A stretch of DNA of 64,000 nt, taken from Marinobacter sediminicola (GTDB lineage Bacteria; Pseudomonadota; Gammaproteobacteria; Pseudomonadales; Oleiphilaceae). Of the stretch, positions 20,689-30,565 are shown one piece after another; position 1 is the first letter of the stretch; the number at the start of each line of letters is the position of its first letter. The translations under genes and the position numbers were made by a program. The notes under the pieces are model-generated. The model was not told where the DNA came from and did no database searches. It saw nothing but the letters and a program-made list of their open reading frames with translations. The stretch is taken from NCBI RefSeq assembly GCF_031157525.1, contig NZ_JAVIXR010000014.1, forward strand, positions 22,139 through 86,138, written 5' to 3'.

Positions 20689-21164
20689 TACTCACCCAGC
20701 TTGTTAAACAGGCTAACCATTTCCAGCGCTGTAATAGCCGCCTCGGCGCCTTTGTTGCCGGCCTTGGTGCCGGAGCGCTCAATGGCCTGCTCGATTGAAT
20801 CAACGGTCAGTACACCAAAAGTTACTGGTACGTCGGTTTCCAGGCTTACTGCACCGATACCACTGGACGCTTCGCCAGCAACATACTCAAAGTGCGGGGT
20901 GCCGCCACGAATAACGGCGCCCAAGGCAATAATGGCGCTATAGCCACCGGTTTCTGCAACACGCTTTACAGCCAAGGGCATTTCGTAGGCTCCGGGCACG
21001 CGCACAACGGTTATATCGCTGTCGGGAATACCGTGGCGGCGCAAGGTGTCGATAGCACCCTCTACCAGGCTTTCCACAACGAAACTGTTAAAACGGCCAA
21101 CCACCAGCGCATAGCGCCCGGTGCACTGGGTAAAATCACCTTCAATTACTTTGATATCCGCCAT
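20688..21164 (-). CDS. ribH: 6,7-dimethyl-8-ribityllumazine synthase
   Basis: Condenses 5-amino-6-ribitylaminouracil with 3,4-dihydroxy-2-butanone 4-phosphate to form lumazine, the direct precursor of riboflavin. Family motifs: [52 protein letters not shown] and [23 protein letters not shown] at 21164 has AAGGAG six bases upstream; an in-frame start nine codons earlier is less likely. It lies between ribBX and nusB. Confidence 0.97.
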   Translation of the reverse strand: MADIKVIEGDFTQCTGRYALVVGRFNSFVVESLVEGAIDTLRRHGIPDSDITVVRVPGAYEMPLAVKRVAETGGYSAIIALGAVIRGGTPHFEYVAGEASSGIGAVSLETDVPVTFGVLTVDSIEQAIERSGTKAGNKGAEAAITALEMVSLFNKLGE

Positions 21165-21210
21165 CGGTGGCTCCTTCACGGGCTCCAGCAAAGTGCTGCA
21201 GCCAGGTTAA

Positions 21211-22326
21211 TCAGTCTGGGGTGTAGGGTATGTACTCAACCACTTCCAGATCAAATCCGGATATGGCCGAGTATTTTACGGGCGGGCTAAGCAAACGCAT
21301 CTTGCTTACGCCAAGATCCCGCAGAATCTGGGAGCCGGTGCCCACGGTAAAATACACACCGGAGCTGCCTTTGCCAGAGGGGCCGTGCCCATGGTCAAAA
21401 AATTCCTGAATACGGTCTTCCAGGTTGTAGCTGTCCTCCGCACTATTGAGCAGAACCACAACACCGCTGCCTTCAGCGGCCACTTTTTCAAGCGCATGAT
21501 GCAGCGGCCAGCTTCGGGAATCCTTGCGGCGAGCGCCCAGCAAGTCCCGCAAGGTATCGGTAATATGAACGCGCACGTGCACAGGCTCATCCGCCGGAAT
21601 CTCACCGTAAACCATAGCCAAATGCGTAGAGCCCTGAATAATATCGCGGTAAGTGCGCAGTTTGAACACACCGTATTCCGTATCGAGCTGATTCTCTTCA
21701 ACACACTCAACGGTGCGTTCGTGGGTGGTGCGGTAGTGAATCAGGTCGGCGATGGTGCCAATCTTCAGATTGTGCTCATCAGCAAATAGCTCCAGGTCTT
21801 CCCTGCGTGCCATGGAGCCATCATCATTCATAATTTCACAAATAACACCCGCCGGCTCACTTCCCGCAAGGGCGGCCAGATCACAGGAGGCTTCGGTATG
21901 GCCGGCACGGCTAAGCACGCCGCCCGGATCAGACATCAGCGGGAAAATATGCCCCGGCTGAACCAGATCCGACGCTTTTGCATTGCGAGCAACAGCAGCC
22001 TGCACCGTGCGTGCGCGATCCGCCGCTGAAATACCCGTGGTTACACCGGTAGCCGCTTCAATAGACAAGGTAAACTTGGTGCCGAAGCCCGACGCGTTCT
22101 GCTGAACCATCAACGGCAAGCCCAACTGTTCACAACGGTCCCGTGTCATAGGCATGCAGATGAGACCGCGACCAAAGCGAGCCATGAAGTTAATGTCTTC
22201 GGCGGTACAGTGTTCTGCCGCCATCACCAGATCGCCTTCGTTTTCCCGGTCTTCATCGTCCATCAGGATAACCATTTTGCCCTGACGGATGTCTTCTATG
22301 ATTTCTTCAACGCTGTTCAGTGCCAT
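21211..22326 (-). CDS. ribB: 3,4-dihydroxy-2-butanone 4-phosphate synthase with degenerate GTP cyclohydrolase II domain (RibBX type)
   Basis: The N-terminal half is a complete DHBP synthase: [32 protein letters not shown] and [17 protein letters not shown]. The C-terminal half has the GTP cyclohydrolase II fold by position, but the zinc-binding cysteines (C-x10-C-x-C in true RibA) are absent: the matching stretch reads [19 protein letters not shown]. The RQEGRG-type substrate motif is also missing. It therefore probably makes DHBP only, and GTP cyclohydrolase II must be encoded elsewhere. This RibB-X layout is known in other proteobacteria. ATG at 22326 is preferred; an in-frame GTG at 22338 is possible. 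It directly follows ribD, with no riboflavin synthase gene between. Confidence 0.92.
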   Translation of the reverse strand: MALNSVEEIIEDIRQGKMVILMDDEDRENEGDLVMAAEHCTAEDINFMARFGRGLICMPMTRDRCEQLGLPLMVQQNASGFGTKFTLSIEAATGVTTGISAADRARTVQAAVARNAKASDLVQPGHIFPLMSDPGGVLSRAGHTEASCDLAALAGSEPAGVICEIMNDDGSMARREDLELFADEHNLKIGTIADLIHYRTTHERTVECVEENQLDTEYGVFKLRTYRDIIQGSTHLAMVYGEIPADEPVHVRVHITDTLRDLLGARRKDSRSWPLHHALEKVAAEGSGVVVLLNSAEDSYNLEDRIQEFFDHGHGPSGKGSSGVYFTVGTGSQILRDLGVSKMRLLSPPVKYSAISGFDLEVVEYIPYTPD

Positions 22327-22402
22327 ACTATTTTGCACCCTTGCAATGCACCCGGTACCGCTTGTCAGAAGCAGCTCTAGTGCGCACTGTGAATTTAATC
22401 GC

Positions 22403-23518
22403 TTAACGGCGAACCAGGATCAAACGCTGGTCGTCTCCAATTTGTCGCCGATCTTGTACGGTCCATTCAATCTTGTCAGCCATCGTCTCCAGCGGAAGAT
22501 GCGCCGTAGGCCGACCGTTGCTTCCTAAAAAAACTGGCGCCTGATATAGCCAGAGTTCATCTACCAATTGTTCATTGATAAATGTGCCTGCCAAGGTTGG
22601 TCCAGCTTCAACCAACAATTCATTAATGCCCATCTCCCCCAGCGAATCCAACAGCTCGGAGACATCAATGCCATTATCCTTCCATGAGACGCCCTTCAGG
22701 CGAATTCCCAGCGCCGCAAGATCCTGTGCTGGCGCAGTTGCCAGCGTGGACGATGCACAAAACACCTGAACCTTACCACCCCGCAAAATGGTCGCAGACG
22801 GCGGTGTTCTAGCATCCCTGTCTGCAATTACACGCAAGGGTTGCCGCGATGGCTCGGTGGCAGCGCCAATATCCCCTAGCTCGTTGCGGCGAACCGTTAA
22901 AGACGGGTTGTCCGCAAGCACGGTACCAACACCGGTAAGTATCGCGTCGCTCTCGGCACGGAGCCGCTGAACATCACGACGGGATTCGCTGCCGGTGATC
23001 CACTGGCTCTCTCCGGATGCCATGGCCGTACGGCCATCGAGACTGGACGCCATTTTAAGCCGAACCCAGGGGCGGCCGGTATTCATGCGCTTCATGAAAC
23101 CACGGTTCAGGCGCTCAGCTTCCTCAGCAAGCAACCCTACATGAACCCGGATGCCGGCTTCACGGAGCATGTCGAGCCCCCTTCCGGAGACTGACGGATT
23201 CGGGTCTTGGGTGGCGGCAAAAACACGCGATATACCCGCATCAATTAGCGCTCGGGCACAGGGCGGTGTGCGACCAAAATGACTACAAGGCTCCAGCGTG
23301 ACATAAGCCGTAGCACCACGGGCAGCCGTGCCGGCCTGGCTAAGCGCTCTGGTTTCTGCATGGGCTTCTCCGGCCCGCTCATGCCAGCTCTCGCCCAGAA
23401 TCTTGTCGCCACGAGCTATTACACATCCAACCCGAGGGTTGGGGTGTGTGGAGTAGCGACCCCGCCACGCAAGTTGCACCGCTCGAGCCATCATGGACAG
23501 ATCCCGAAGCTCAGTCAT
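22403..23518 (-). CDS. ribD: Riboflavin biosynthesis deaminase/reductase RibD
   Basis: Two-domain enzyme performing the second and third steps of the pyrimidine branch of riboflavin synthesis. The N-terminal zinc deaminase has HAETRAL and [15 protein letters not shown]. The C-terminal NADPH-dependent reductase has [47 protein letters not shown] and [14 protein letters not shown]. 371 aa, normal length. Its ATG overlaps the nrdR stop codon by four bases. Stop codon TAA at 22403-22405 is only 76 bases before ribB. Confidence 0.97.
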   Translation of the reverse strand: MTELRDLSMMARAVQLAWRGRYSTHPNPRVGCVIARGDKILGESWHERAGEAHAETRALSQAGTAARGATAYVTLEPCSHFGRTPPCARALIDAGISRVFAATQDPNPSVSGRGLDMLREAGIRVHVGLLAEEAERLNRGFMKRMNTGRPWVRLKMASSLDGRTAMASGESQWITGSESRRDVQRLRAESDAILTGVGTVLADNPSLTVRRNELGDIGAATEPSRQPLRVIADRDARTPPSATILRGGKVQVFCASSTLATAPAQDLAALGIRLKGVSWKDNGIDVSELLDSLGEMGINELLVEAGPTLAGTFINEQLVDELWLYQAPVFLGSNGRPTAHLPLETMADKIEWTVQDRRQIGDDQRLILVRR

Positions 23519-24033
23519 TTCGTTGAGTCCGGGGTCTGTGTGTCCGCCAACACTTTTGCAACATCAACCGCCGTTTCGCCGTTAGTTGCCGAAAGCCGCT
23601 CAATTTCTTCTTTAAATTCGTTGATGTCCTGGAAGCTGCGATAGACAGAGGCAAACCTTACATAGGCCACCTTGTCGAGCTGGCGCAACTCTGTCATCAC
23701 TTCCTCACCCAGCTGCATCGACTTCACTTCACGCTCACCGGTCGCCCTCAGGCGATAACGGATGCGATTCAGCGCAGCATCAATTTGCTCGATGCTGACC
23801 GGGCGCTTTTCCAATGCTTTCATTATTCCGGAGCGGAGCTTCTCTTCATCGAAAGGCTGCCGAATGCCGTCCTGCTTAACCACCCGCGGCATGACCAACT
23901 CGGCGGATTCAAACGTGGTAAAGCGCTCATGGCAGGATAGACACTCTCTGCGGCGACGCACCTGATCACCCTCGGTCACAAGACGCGAGTCAATAACTTT
24001 GGTATCTGCTTCACCACAGAAAGGACAATGCAT
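23515..24033 (-). CDS. nrdR: Transcriptional repressor NrdR
   Basis: Zinc-ribbon / ATP-cone repressor of ribonucleotide reductase genes, acting on NrdR boxes. ATG at 24033 gives the canonical [17 protein letters not shown] start. The zinc cysteines are Cys3, Cys6, Cys31 and Cys34. The ATP-cone begins at [16 protein letters not shown]. 172 aa including a C-terminal tail of about 20 residues beyond the usual end. It lies in the common glyA-nrdR-ribD order, 72 bases after glyA. Confidence 0.96.
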   Translation of the reverse strand: MHCPFCGEADTKVIDSRLVTEGDQVRRRRECLSCHERFTTFESAELVMPRVVKQDGIRQPFDEEKLRSGIMKALEKRPVSIEQIDAALNRIRYRLRATGEREVKSMQLGEEVMTELRQLDKVAYVRFASVYRSFQDINEFKEEIERLSATNGETAVDVAKVLADTQTPDSTK

Positions 24034-24104
24034 AACGGTACTCCGGAGAGGGAGCCGGGAGGTGCGATGAGTACGCACCCTGCCCGGCAGGTCTTACCAG
24101 ACGC

Positions 24105-25358
24105 TTAGCTGTATACCGGGAAGCGCGCACACAGGGCTTCTACCTGTCCGCGAACACGGTTGCTGACGTCTTCGTCTTCCAGGTTATCAAGGATATCGCA
24201 AATCCATCCCGCCAGCTCACGGCATTCCGCCACACCAAAACCACGGGTAGTGATCGCAGGCGTACCCATGCGCAGGCCGGAGGTCACAAATGGCGACCGT
24301 GGATCGTTGGGAACGGCGTTCTTGTTCACGGTGATGTGTGCACGGCCCAGAGCCGCATCGGCATCTTTACCGGTGATGTCCTGCTTGATCAGACTCACCA
24401 GAAACAAGTGGTTCATGGTGCCTCCCGAAACCACATCGTAGCCCCGATCAACAAACACGTTAGCCATAGCCGACGCATTCTTTACAACTTGCTTCTGATA
24501 GGTTTTGAACTCGTCGCTCATGGCTTCTTTGAAGCAAATTGCCTTGGCGGCAATCACGTGCATCAGCGGGCCACCCTGACCACCTGGGAAAACAGCAGAG
24601 TTCAGCTTCTTGTGCAGAGCTTCATCGTCGCAAGCCAGAATCAGGCCGCCACGGGGGCCACGAAGGGTTTTGTGTGTTGTGGTGGTTACCACGTGGGCGT
24701 GGGGCATGGGGTCGGGATATACGCCCGCCGCAACCAGGCCGGCCACGTGAGCCATATCCACAAACAGGTAAGCACCAACCTTGTCGGCAATGGCGCGGAA
24801 ACGAGCAAAATCCAGTTCCTGGGAATAGGCGGAGAAGCCGGCAATGATCATTTTCGGCTTGTGCTCAACGGCCATCGCTTCCAACTCGTCGTAATCGATC
24901 AAGCCAGTGTCTGTATCGATACCGTACTGCACCGCATTGTAGATCTTGCCGGAAAAGTTGACGCTGGCGCCGTGGGTAAGGTGGCCACCATGAGCAAGGC
25001 TCATACCCAGAACCGTATCACCCGGGTTAACCAAAGCCATGAAGACGGCGGAGTTGGCCTGGGAACCGGAGTGTGGCTGCACGTTGGCATAAGCGGCGCC
25101 GAACAGTTCTTTGGCACGATCAATTGCCAACTGCTCTGCAATATCAACAAACTCGCAACCACCGTAGTAGCGCTTGCCGGGATAACCCTCGGCATACTTG
25201 TTGGTCAGGTCACTACCCTGGGCTTCCATTACCCTTGGGCTGGTGTAGTTCTCTGATGCAATCAGCTCAATATGAGCCTCCTGACGCTTGCTTTCCGCCT
25301 GCATGGCGTTCCAGAGTTCGTCGTCGAAACCGGCGATCTTCATATCACGATTAAACAT
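24105..25358 (-). CDS. glyA: Serine hydroxymethyltransferase
   Basis: PLP enzyme interconverting serine and glycine while charging tetrahydrofolate with a one-carbon unit. The PLP lysine lies in [16 protein letters not shown]. Other marks: [31 protein letters not shown] and [13 protein letters not shown]. 417 aa is normal for bacteria. It heads the glyA-nrdR-ribD-ribB-ribH-nusB-thiL-pgpA run; one-carbon and flavin genes are commonly linked this way. Confidence 0.98.
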   Translation of the reverse strand: MFNRDMKIAGFDDELWNAMQAESKRQEAHIELIASENYTSPRVMEAQGSDLTNKYAEGYPGKRYYGGCEFVDIAEQLAIDRAKELFGAAYANVQPHSGSQANSAVFMALVNPGDTVLGMSLAHGGHLTHGASVNFSGKIYNAVQYGIDTDTGLIDYDELEAMAVEHKPKMIIAGFSAYSQELDFARFRAIADKVGAYLFVDMAHVAGLVAAGVYPDPMPHAHVVTTTTHKTLRGPRGGLILACDDEALHKKLNSAVFPGGQGGPLMHVIAAKAICFKEAMSDEFKTYQKQVVKNASAMANVFVDRGYDVVSGGTMNHLFLVSLIKQDITGKDADAALGRAHITVNKNAVPNDPRSPFVTSGLRMGTPAITTRGFGVAECRELAGWICDILDNLEDEDVSNRVRGQVEALCARFPVYS

Positions 25359-25388
25359 CGGTGCGCTGCCCCTGTGTGCTTGACTGGC

Positions 25389-25414
25389 CCGGAGGGTCTT
25401 GGGAATGCCTCCGG
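25389..25414 (-). other. Small stem-loop in the glyA leader
   Basis: CCGGAGG (25389-25395) pairs with CCTCCGG (25408-25414) around a 12-base loop, about 30 bases before the glyA ATG. A TAGAAT -10-like box is at 25438-25443 on the minus strand. The hairpin contains anti-Shine-Dalgarno-like CCTCC, so it could affect translation, but no known riboswitch pattern is recognised. The 298-base gap between glyA and ettA otherwise holds only the two promoters. Confidence 0.3.
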
Positions 25415-25656
25415 AATCCCTTAAAATTCGGGCCGCTATTCTAGCCCATTACCGGGTTGGAAATCATCCTTTATGCTGTGCGCAGATACCGTCATGCGGA
25501 TATCGGCGGTTTTCCTGAAATTGCTATAGCCCCCTTGTTTCGATACCTTACAAACCCAACTATTTATTCCTGTTTGCAAGGTTCTACGAGGCTGTAGCGA
25601 AAAGCGCCTCCGAAGAAACCTGCCACATCTCGTTTGATAAAGAGGGTAATGCCTTT

Positions 25657-27318
25657 ATGGCTCAGTACGTATACAGCATGAATCGCGTGGGCAAGGTGGT
25701 TCCACCCAAACGCGAAATCCTCAAGGATATTTCCCTGAGTTTCTTCCCGGGAGCCAAGATTGGCGTACTCGGCCTGAACGGTTCTGGTAAATCTACCCTT
25801 CTACGCATCATGGCGGGTGTGGACCAGGATTACATCGGTGAAGCCCGCCCCCAGCCCGGCATCAAAGTGGGCTACCTGCCCCAGGAGCCGGAACTGGACG
25901 ATACCAAAACCGTCAAAGAGATTGTCGACGAGGCAGTTTCTGAAGTTCATGACGCTCTGGCCGAACTGGACAAGGTTTATGCAGCCTATGCTGAGCCGGA
26001 TGCAGATTTTGACGCACTGGCCAAAAAGCAGGGCCAACTGGAGGCACTGATTCAGGCCACCGACGGCCATGACATTGAGCGCAAAATGGAAGTTGCGGCA
26101 GACGCCCTACGTCTGCCCGCCTGGGACCAGCCGGTAAAGAACCTTTCGGGCGGTGAACGCCGGCGTGTGGCTCTATGCCGCCTGCTTCTCTCCGGCCCAG
26201 ACATGCTACTGCTGGATGAGCCAACCAACCACCTCGACGCAGAATCCGTCGCTTGGCTGGAACGCTTCCTGCACGATTACGAGGGCACCGTGGTTGCCAT
26301 CACCCACGACCGCTACTTCCTCGACAACGTCGCCGGCTGGATTCTGGAACTCGACCGGGGCCAGGGCATTCCGTTTGAAGGCAACTACAGTCAGTGGCTG
26401 GAGAACAAGCAACAGCGTTTGAGCACCGAAGCCAAACAAGAAGCCTCGCACCAGAAAGCCATGAAGCAGGAATTGGAGTGGGTGCGCAGCAATGCCAAAG
26501 GCCGCCAATCCAAGAGCAAGGCCCGTCTTGCCCGCTTTGAAGAGATGAGCTCCCAGGAGTTCCAGAAGCGCAACGAGACCAACGAGATCTATATCCCGCC
26601 CGGACCCCGCTTGGGTGACAAGGTCATCGAAGTGGAAGGCATCAGCAAAGCGTTTGGCGACCGCCTGCTTTATGAAGATGTGTCCTTCACTGTGCCACCT
26701 GGCGCTATCGTCGGGATCATCGGTGGTAACGGTGCGGGTAAATCCACACTGTTCCGCATGATCGCCGGCCAGGACGAGCCTACTTCGGGCAGCATTACCG
26801 TGGGCGAAACGGTTCAGCTAGCCTATGTGGATCAAAGCCGTGACCTGGATGGATCGAAAACCGTGTGGGAACTGCTCAGTGATGGGCAGGACATCATTAA
26901 AGTGGGCAACTACGAAACCCCTTCAAGAGCCTATGCCGGCCGCTTTAATTTCAAGGGCTCGGATCAGCAAAAGCGCGTAGGCGACTTGTCGGGTGGTGAG
27001 CGTAACCGCTTGCACCTGGCCAAGCTGCTGAAAGAAGGCGGCAACGTGTTGCTGCTGGACGAACCGACCAACGACCTGGACGTAGAAACCCTGCGCGCTC
27101 TGGAAGAGGCTCTCCTGAACTTCCCGGGTGCTGCCATGGTTATCTCGCACGACCGCTGGTTCCTTGACCGCGTAGCCACGCACATTCTGGCGTTTGAGGA
27201 TGACGGTGAGGTGGTGTACTTCGAGGGTAACTTCGCGGAATACGACGAAGACCACAAAAAGCGCAAAGGGGACTCCGCCATGGTGCCCCAGCGCATGAAG
27301 TACAAGAAGCTGGCCTGA
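25657..27318 (+). CDS. ettA: Energy-dependent translational throttle protein EttA (ABC-F ATPase)
   Basis: Cytosolic ABC-F protein that binds the ribosomal E site and gates entry into elongation according to ATP/ADP state. Two ABC domains: first Walker A GLNGSGKSTLLRI with signature NLSGGERRRVALCRLL, second GGNGAGKSTLFRM with DLSGGERNRLHLAKLL. The P-site tRNA interaction motif linker lies between them (about residues 240-320, rich in Lys/Gln/Glu: SRTEAKQEASHQKAMKQELE-like). Length 553 aa matches E. coli EttA (555). There is no membrane domain. It overlaps radA by one base. Confidence 0.97.
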   Translation: MAQYVYSMNRVGKVVPPKREILKDISLSFFPGAKIGVLGLNGSGKSTLLRIMAGVDQDYIGEARPQPGIKVGYLPQEPELDDTKTVKEIVDEAVSEVHDALAELDKVYAAYAEPDADFDALAKKQGQLEALIQATDGHDIERKMEVAADALRLPAWDQPVKNLSGGERRRVALCRLLLSGPDMLLLDEPTNHLDAESVAWLERFLHDYEGTVVAITHDRYFLDNVAGWILELDRGQGIPFEGNYSQWLENKQQRLSTEAKQEASHQKAMKQELEWVRSNAKGRQSKSKARLARFEEMSSQEFQKRNETNEIYIPPGPRLGDKVIEVEGISKAFGDRLLYEDVSFTVPPGAIVGIIGGNGAGKSTLFRMIAGQDEPTSGSITVGETVQLAYVDQSRDLDGSKTVWELLSDGQDIIKVGNYETPSRAYAGRFNFKGSDQQKRVGDLSGGERNRLHLAKLLKEGGNVLLLDEPTNDLDVETLRALEEALLNFPGAAMVISHDRWFLDRVATHILAFEDDGEVVYFEGNFAEYDEDHKKRKGDSAMVPQRMKYKKLA

Positions 27319-28694
27319 TGGCAAAAGCCAAAATCGCTTACGTCTGCACCGAGTGCGGTGCAGACTATTCCAAATGGCAGGGCCAGTGCACGGCCTGCCA
27401 GACTTGGAACACCGTCAGCGAAGTGCGCGGCATCAGTAGCAATACCAAAGGCGCCCGCGGTGTGCGCTTTGAAGGTTTCGCCGGCAGCTTGTCGACAGTC
27501 CAAAGCCTGAACGACGTAAGCCTCTCCGAGCAGGAGCGTATCAGCACCGGCATGCAGGAGTTCGACCGGGTTTTAGGCGGCGGGCTGGTGGAAGGCTCTG
27601 CCGTATTGATGGGCGGCCACCCGGGCGCAGGCAAGAGTACCCTGTTGCTTCAAGCTGTTTGCCATTTGGCTGCCAGTGTTCCTGCGATTTATGTCACTGG
27701 CGAGGAATCCCTGCAGCAGGTTGCCATGCGGGCAAGACGCCTCGGTTTGCCTACCAGTGATCTGAAAATGCTCTCCGAGACCAGTGTCGAACGGATCATT
27801 CAGGTGGCAGAGGCGGAAAAGCCACGAATTCTGGTTATAGACAGTATTCAGGTTATGCATGTGGCGGACACTGAATCCGCACCCGGCTCGGTTTCACAAG
27901 TGCGTGAGAGCGCAGCGTATCTGACCCGCTTTGCCAAACAAACAGGCACAATTTTGTTCCTCGTTGGCCATGTCACCAAGGACGGCAGCCTTGCTGGGCC
28001 CAAGGTGCTGGAGCACATGATTGACTGCTCCATTTTACTGGAAGGCTCAAGCGACAGCCGTTACCGCACGCTACGAGGCATCAAGAATCGCTTTGGCGCG
28101 GTGAACGAGCTGGGGGTCTTTGCGATGCTGGAACAGGGCCTGAAGGAAGTTAAAAACCCAAGCGCAATTTTCCTGAACCGTGGTGAAGATGCCGCCCCCG
28201 GCAGTGTGGTTATGGTGGTTTGGGAAGGCACTCGGCCGATGCTGGTGGAGATTCAGGCGCTGGTGGACATGGCTCAGGGTGGATACCCGAGGCGTGTGGC
28301 GGTGGGTCTGGACCAGAATCGTTTGGCCATGCTTTTGGCGGTGCTGCACCGGCATGGCGGTTTGCATGTGTCGGATCAGGATGTGTTTGTAAACGTGGTG
28401 GGCGGCGTGAAGGTTAACGAGACCAGTGCGGATTTGGCGTTGCTGGCTGCTGTTGTCTCTTCGTTTCGGGATCGGGCTTTGCCTCAGGATCTGGTGATTT
28501 TTGGGGAAGTCGGGTTGTCGGGGGAGATTCGGCCGGTGCCCAGTGGTCAGGAGCGGATTAATGAGGCCGCAAAGCATGGGTTTACCCGGGCTTTGGTGCC
28601 GAAGGCCAATGCGCCCCGCAAGGCTATTGCGGGTATGAAGGTGATTCCGGTGACCAAGCTTAGCGACGCTATTACGGCTTTAGAGGAGCTTTGA
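27318..28694 (+). CDS. radA: DNA repair protein RadA (Sms)
   Basis: RecA-like branch-migration helicase acting on recombination intermediates. Zinc finger cysteines at Cys10, Cys13, Cys24 and Cys27 (CTECGADYSKWQGQCTAC), Walker A GGHPGAGKSTLLLQ, the RadA-specific IKNRFGAVNELGVF, and a C-terminal Lon-protease-like domain lacking the catalytic Ser. 458 aa. The ATG overlaps the ettA stop (TGATGG). The last third of the gene shows a clear shift to G/T-rich codon third positions compared with the first part, though the protein is intact. Confidence 0.97.
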   Translation: MAKAKIAYVCTECGADYSKWQGQCTACQTWNTVSEVRGISSNTKGARGVRFEGFAGSLSTVQSLNDVSLSEQERISTGMQEFDRVLGGGLVEGSAVLMGGHPGAGKSTLLLQAVCHLAASVPAIYVTGEESLQQVAMRARRLGLPTSDLKMLSETSVERIIQVAEAEKPRILVIDSIQVMHVADTESAPGSVSQVRESAAYLTRFAKQTGTILFLVGHVTKDGSLAGPKVLEHMIDCSILLEGSSDSRYRTLRGIKNRFGAVNELGVFAMLEQGLKEVKNPSAIFLNRGEDAAPGSVVMVVWEGTRPMLVEIQALVDMAQGGYPRRVAVGLDQNRLAMLLAVLHRHGGLHVSDQDVFVNVVGGVKVNETSADLALLAAVVSSFRDRALPQDLVIFGEVGLSGEIRPVPSGQERINEAAKHGFTRALVPKANAPRKAIAGMKVIPVTKLSDAITALEEL

Positions 28695-28790
28695 CCTTGA
28701 CGTTCGGAGTTTACGGCAGGGTTAGGCTTTACCGTCCAAAAACCGCCTGCAGGCGCAGATGCAAAACCTCCCACTTAGCCACTAATAAAT

Positions 28791-29159
28791 CTAGTCGATT
28801 AAGTGAGCCAGCTCCCTCTCAAGAAGAACCTGACCCCCCAAATTTAATTCAACAAGACGCCTCAGATGAGTCGCGCTTTCCAAATCGATGTACTGACATT
28901 TGAAGCCTAGCCTATGGGATTCGATGTGTTTTAGCTCCACCGCCATAACAATTCCCACCTTCTCCCCGTCAAGATGAATAACCACCTCGCAAGGTTGGTT
29001 CAATGGCACATCCCAGCTTTGCGGGCGTTTGACCAACACGCCTTTCAGTGAGATATCCAACACCTCGGTTGTCCACAGGCTTTCGAGAGCGTGAAGTTCG
29101 CACGGGGCGTCGAAGCTTATACGATGGAACTTCCGTTTTTCGGGCGCTTTGGCGGGCAA
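28791..29159 (-). CDS. PilZ-domain cyclic-di-GMP-binding protein, MapZ (PA4608)-like
   Basis: Single PilZ domain, 122 aa from the start proposed here. The c-di-GMP motifs are RKFHR (R9 and R13) and DISLKG (D35, S37, G40). The C-terminal HLRRLVELNLGGQVLLEREL closely matches P. aeruginosa PA4608, which lies next to radA there too. MapZ controls the chemotaxis methyltransferase CheR1 in a c-di-GMP-dependent way; that role is inferred. The frame is open up to 29246, but the TTG at 29159 has AAGGAG (29167-29172) seven bases upstream and gives the length of PA4608 (125 aa). Confidence 0.88.
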   Translation of the reverse strand: MPAKAPEKRKFHRISFDAPCELHALESLWTTEVLDISLKGVLVKRPQSWDVPLNQPCEVVIHLDGEKVGIVMAVELKHIESHRLGFKCQYIDLESATHLRRLVELNLGGQVLLERELAHLID

Positions 29160-29270
29160 GGGACTGCTCCTTTTTATTATCGGGACATCTGATACGACTA
29201 TAGCCGGTACGGGGTCACGCATCCATACAGGCTTTAGCCGCAGCAATCCGGGTCCAAGCGGGAGGGTGAA

Positions 29271-30551
29271 TTAACAACCCTCCTCGTTCTCCTCTTGGCA
29301 TCGTGGGTCTAGGTCTGTTGCCATGGGAGCGGCATCGGGAAGAGGAACAAATTTTTCCTTTTGCTCCGTGGGTGCGGCCGGCCTTTTGTAGACGCGCATC
29401 AGCACATACATGGCATATATCAGGGCCACTGCTGATTCAAACACGAAGAAGCTGAAGGGGCCGGAGGCTGCCATAAGTCCCGCTGCGAACAATGGCCCGA
29501 GGGTGGCGCCTATGGAGTGGATCATCAGCAGGCGTCCGGATGCAGCAACGTAGTATCTGCGCTCGAGGCGGTCGAAACTTTCTGCTACGCAGAGCGGGTA
29601 GATGCTGCTCATTACGCCGCCAAAGAACAAAGCCAATATCAGTAGTGTGGCGAAGGGTACGCCTGAAGCGAGCAGGCTCAGCAATACTGCCCAGGAAGCA
29701 CCAACCAAAATAAGCGCAATCGACATAACTAGTCGTCGGTCAAGCCTGTCTGCCAGTGCACCTATGGGTAGCTGGAAGACCAGCCCTCCCAGGACGACCA
29801 CGCTCATGATCATAGCGGATTCAGCCACGCTCAGGCCGATTCTACGGGCGAAGACTACGCCCAAGGCGTAAAAAGAGCCGATCATTATCCCCGATACCGC
29901 CGCCCCGATCATGCCAACTGGCGAGGCTGCGTAGAGTTTTTTCAGGTTGAGTGCGCGGCTTTCGCTGAGATTTGGCTCACCCAGGCTTGTCATAGCAACG
30001 GGTATTAACGACAAAACAATCAGAGCTGCCGCCAGCATGAAGAGGTCGGGAGCCTCAGGATCTGCGAGGTTTACCATTGTTTGGCCGGCAGCGATGGCCA
30101 GGTAATAGGCGAGCATGTAAAAACCGAGAACTCGCCCTCGGGTTTCGTTGCTGCTCTTGGTATTCAACCAGCTCTCGATGGTGGCCGTTAAGCCGGCAAT
30201 ACAGAAACCGTTAATTATGCGGAGAACTACCCATGCCGTTGGATGGGTAAAGGCTGTGTAAGCCAAGGTGACTGCGGCTGTTAATGCCGCAAAGGCTGCA
30301 AATGCGCGGATATGGCCGATGCGGAGGATTACCCGCTTTCCGCGCAACCCCCCAAGCCCGAGGCCAAAGTAGTAGGCCGCCATGATCGCCCCGATCAGCG
30401 CTATCGGATAGCCCGCCGCTTCCATGCGGAGCGGCAGAACAACGCCAAGCAAGCTTTTGCCGGCAATCAGAGCGGCCGTACCACCCAACAGGGGACGTAC
30501 CGAGACAAGAATCTCGCTTACGCTTCGAACCATTATCCGGTAGTCACCCAT
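29271..30551 (-). CDS. MFS transporter (YcaD-like), substrate unknown
   Basis: About 426 aa with 12 predicted membrane helices. It has a short N-tail, GKSLLGVVLPLRMEAAGYP after helix 1, and the loop 2-3 region FGLGLGGLRGKRVILRIGHI in place of the standard MFS motif A. A second A-like motif, GALADRLDRRLVMSI, follows helix 8. The Pro-rich hydrophilic C-tail carries two Cys near its end. The ATG at 30533 is an alternative start. It lies 14 bases after hemE on the same strand. Related YcaD-like proteins have no settled substrate, so none is assigned. Confidence 0.83.
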   Translation of the reverse strand: MGDYRIMVRSVSEILVSVRPLLGGTAALIAGKSLLGVVLPLRMEAAGYPIALIGAIMAAYYFGLGLGGLRGKRVILRIGHIRAFAAFAALTAAVTLAYTAFTHPTAWVVLRIINGFCIAGLTATIESWLNTKSSNETRGRVLGFYMLAYYLAIAAGQTMVNLADPEAPDLFMLAAALIVLSLIPVAMTSLGEPNLSESRALNLKKLYAASPVGMIGAAVSGIMIGSFYALGVVFARRIGLSVAESAMIMSVVVLGGLVFQLPIGALADRLDRRLVMSIALILVGASWAVLLSLLASGVPFATLLILALFFGGVMSSIYPLCVAESFDRLERRYYVAASGRLLMIHSIGATLGPLFAAGLMAASGPFSFFVFESAVALIYAMYVLMRVYKRPAAPTEQKEKFVPLPDAAPMATDLDPRCQEENEEGC

Positions 30552-30565
30552 TGGCTCAGCTCTTT

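Noticed and set aside
22327..22402. Possible remnant of riboflavin synthase between ribD and ribB
   Set aside because: The in-frame translation of the gap is too short to align with a riboflavin synthase C-terminus, so a remnant cannot be supported.
24061..24079. Short hairpin GGTGCG/CGCACC between glyA and nrdR
   Set aside because: Only 6 bp with no T run, at a place where read-through into nrdR is expected; not distinguishable from chance.
24336..25256. 306-codon open frame opposite glyA
   Set aside because: It lies entirely antisense to a fully conserved SHMT gene, and its translation shows no family signature.
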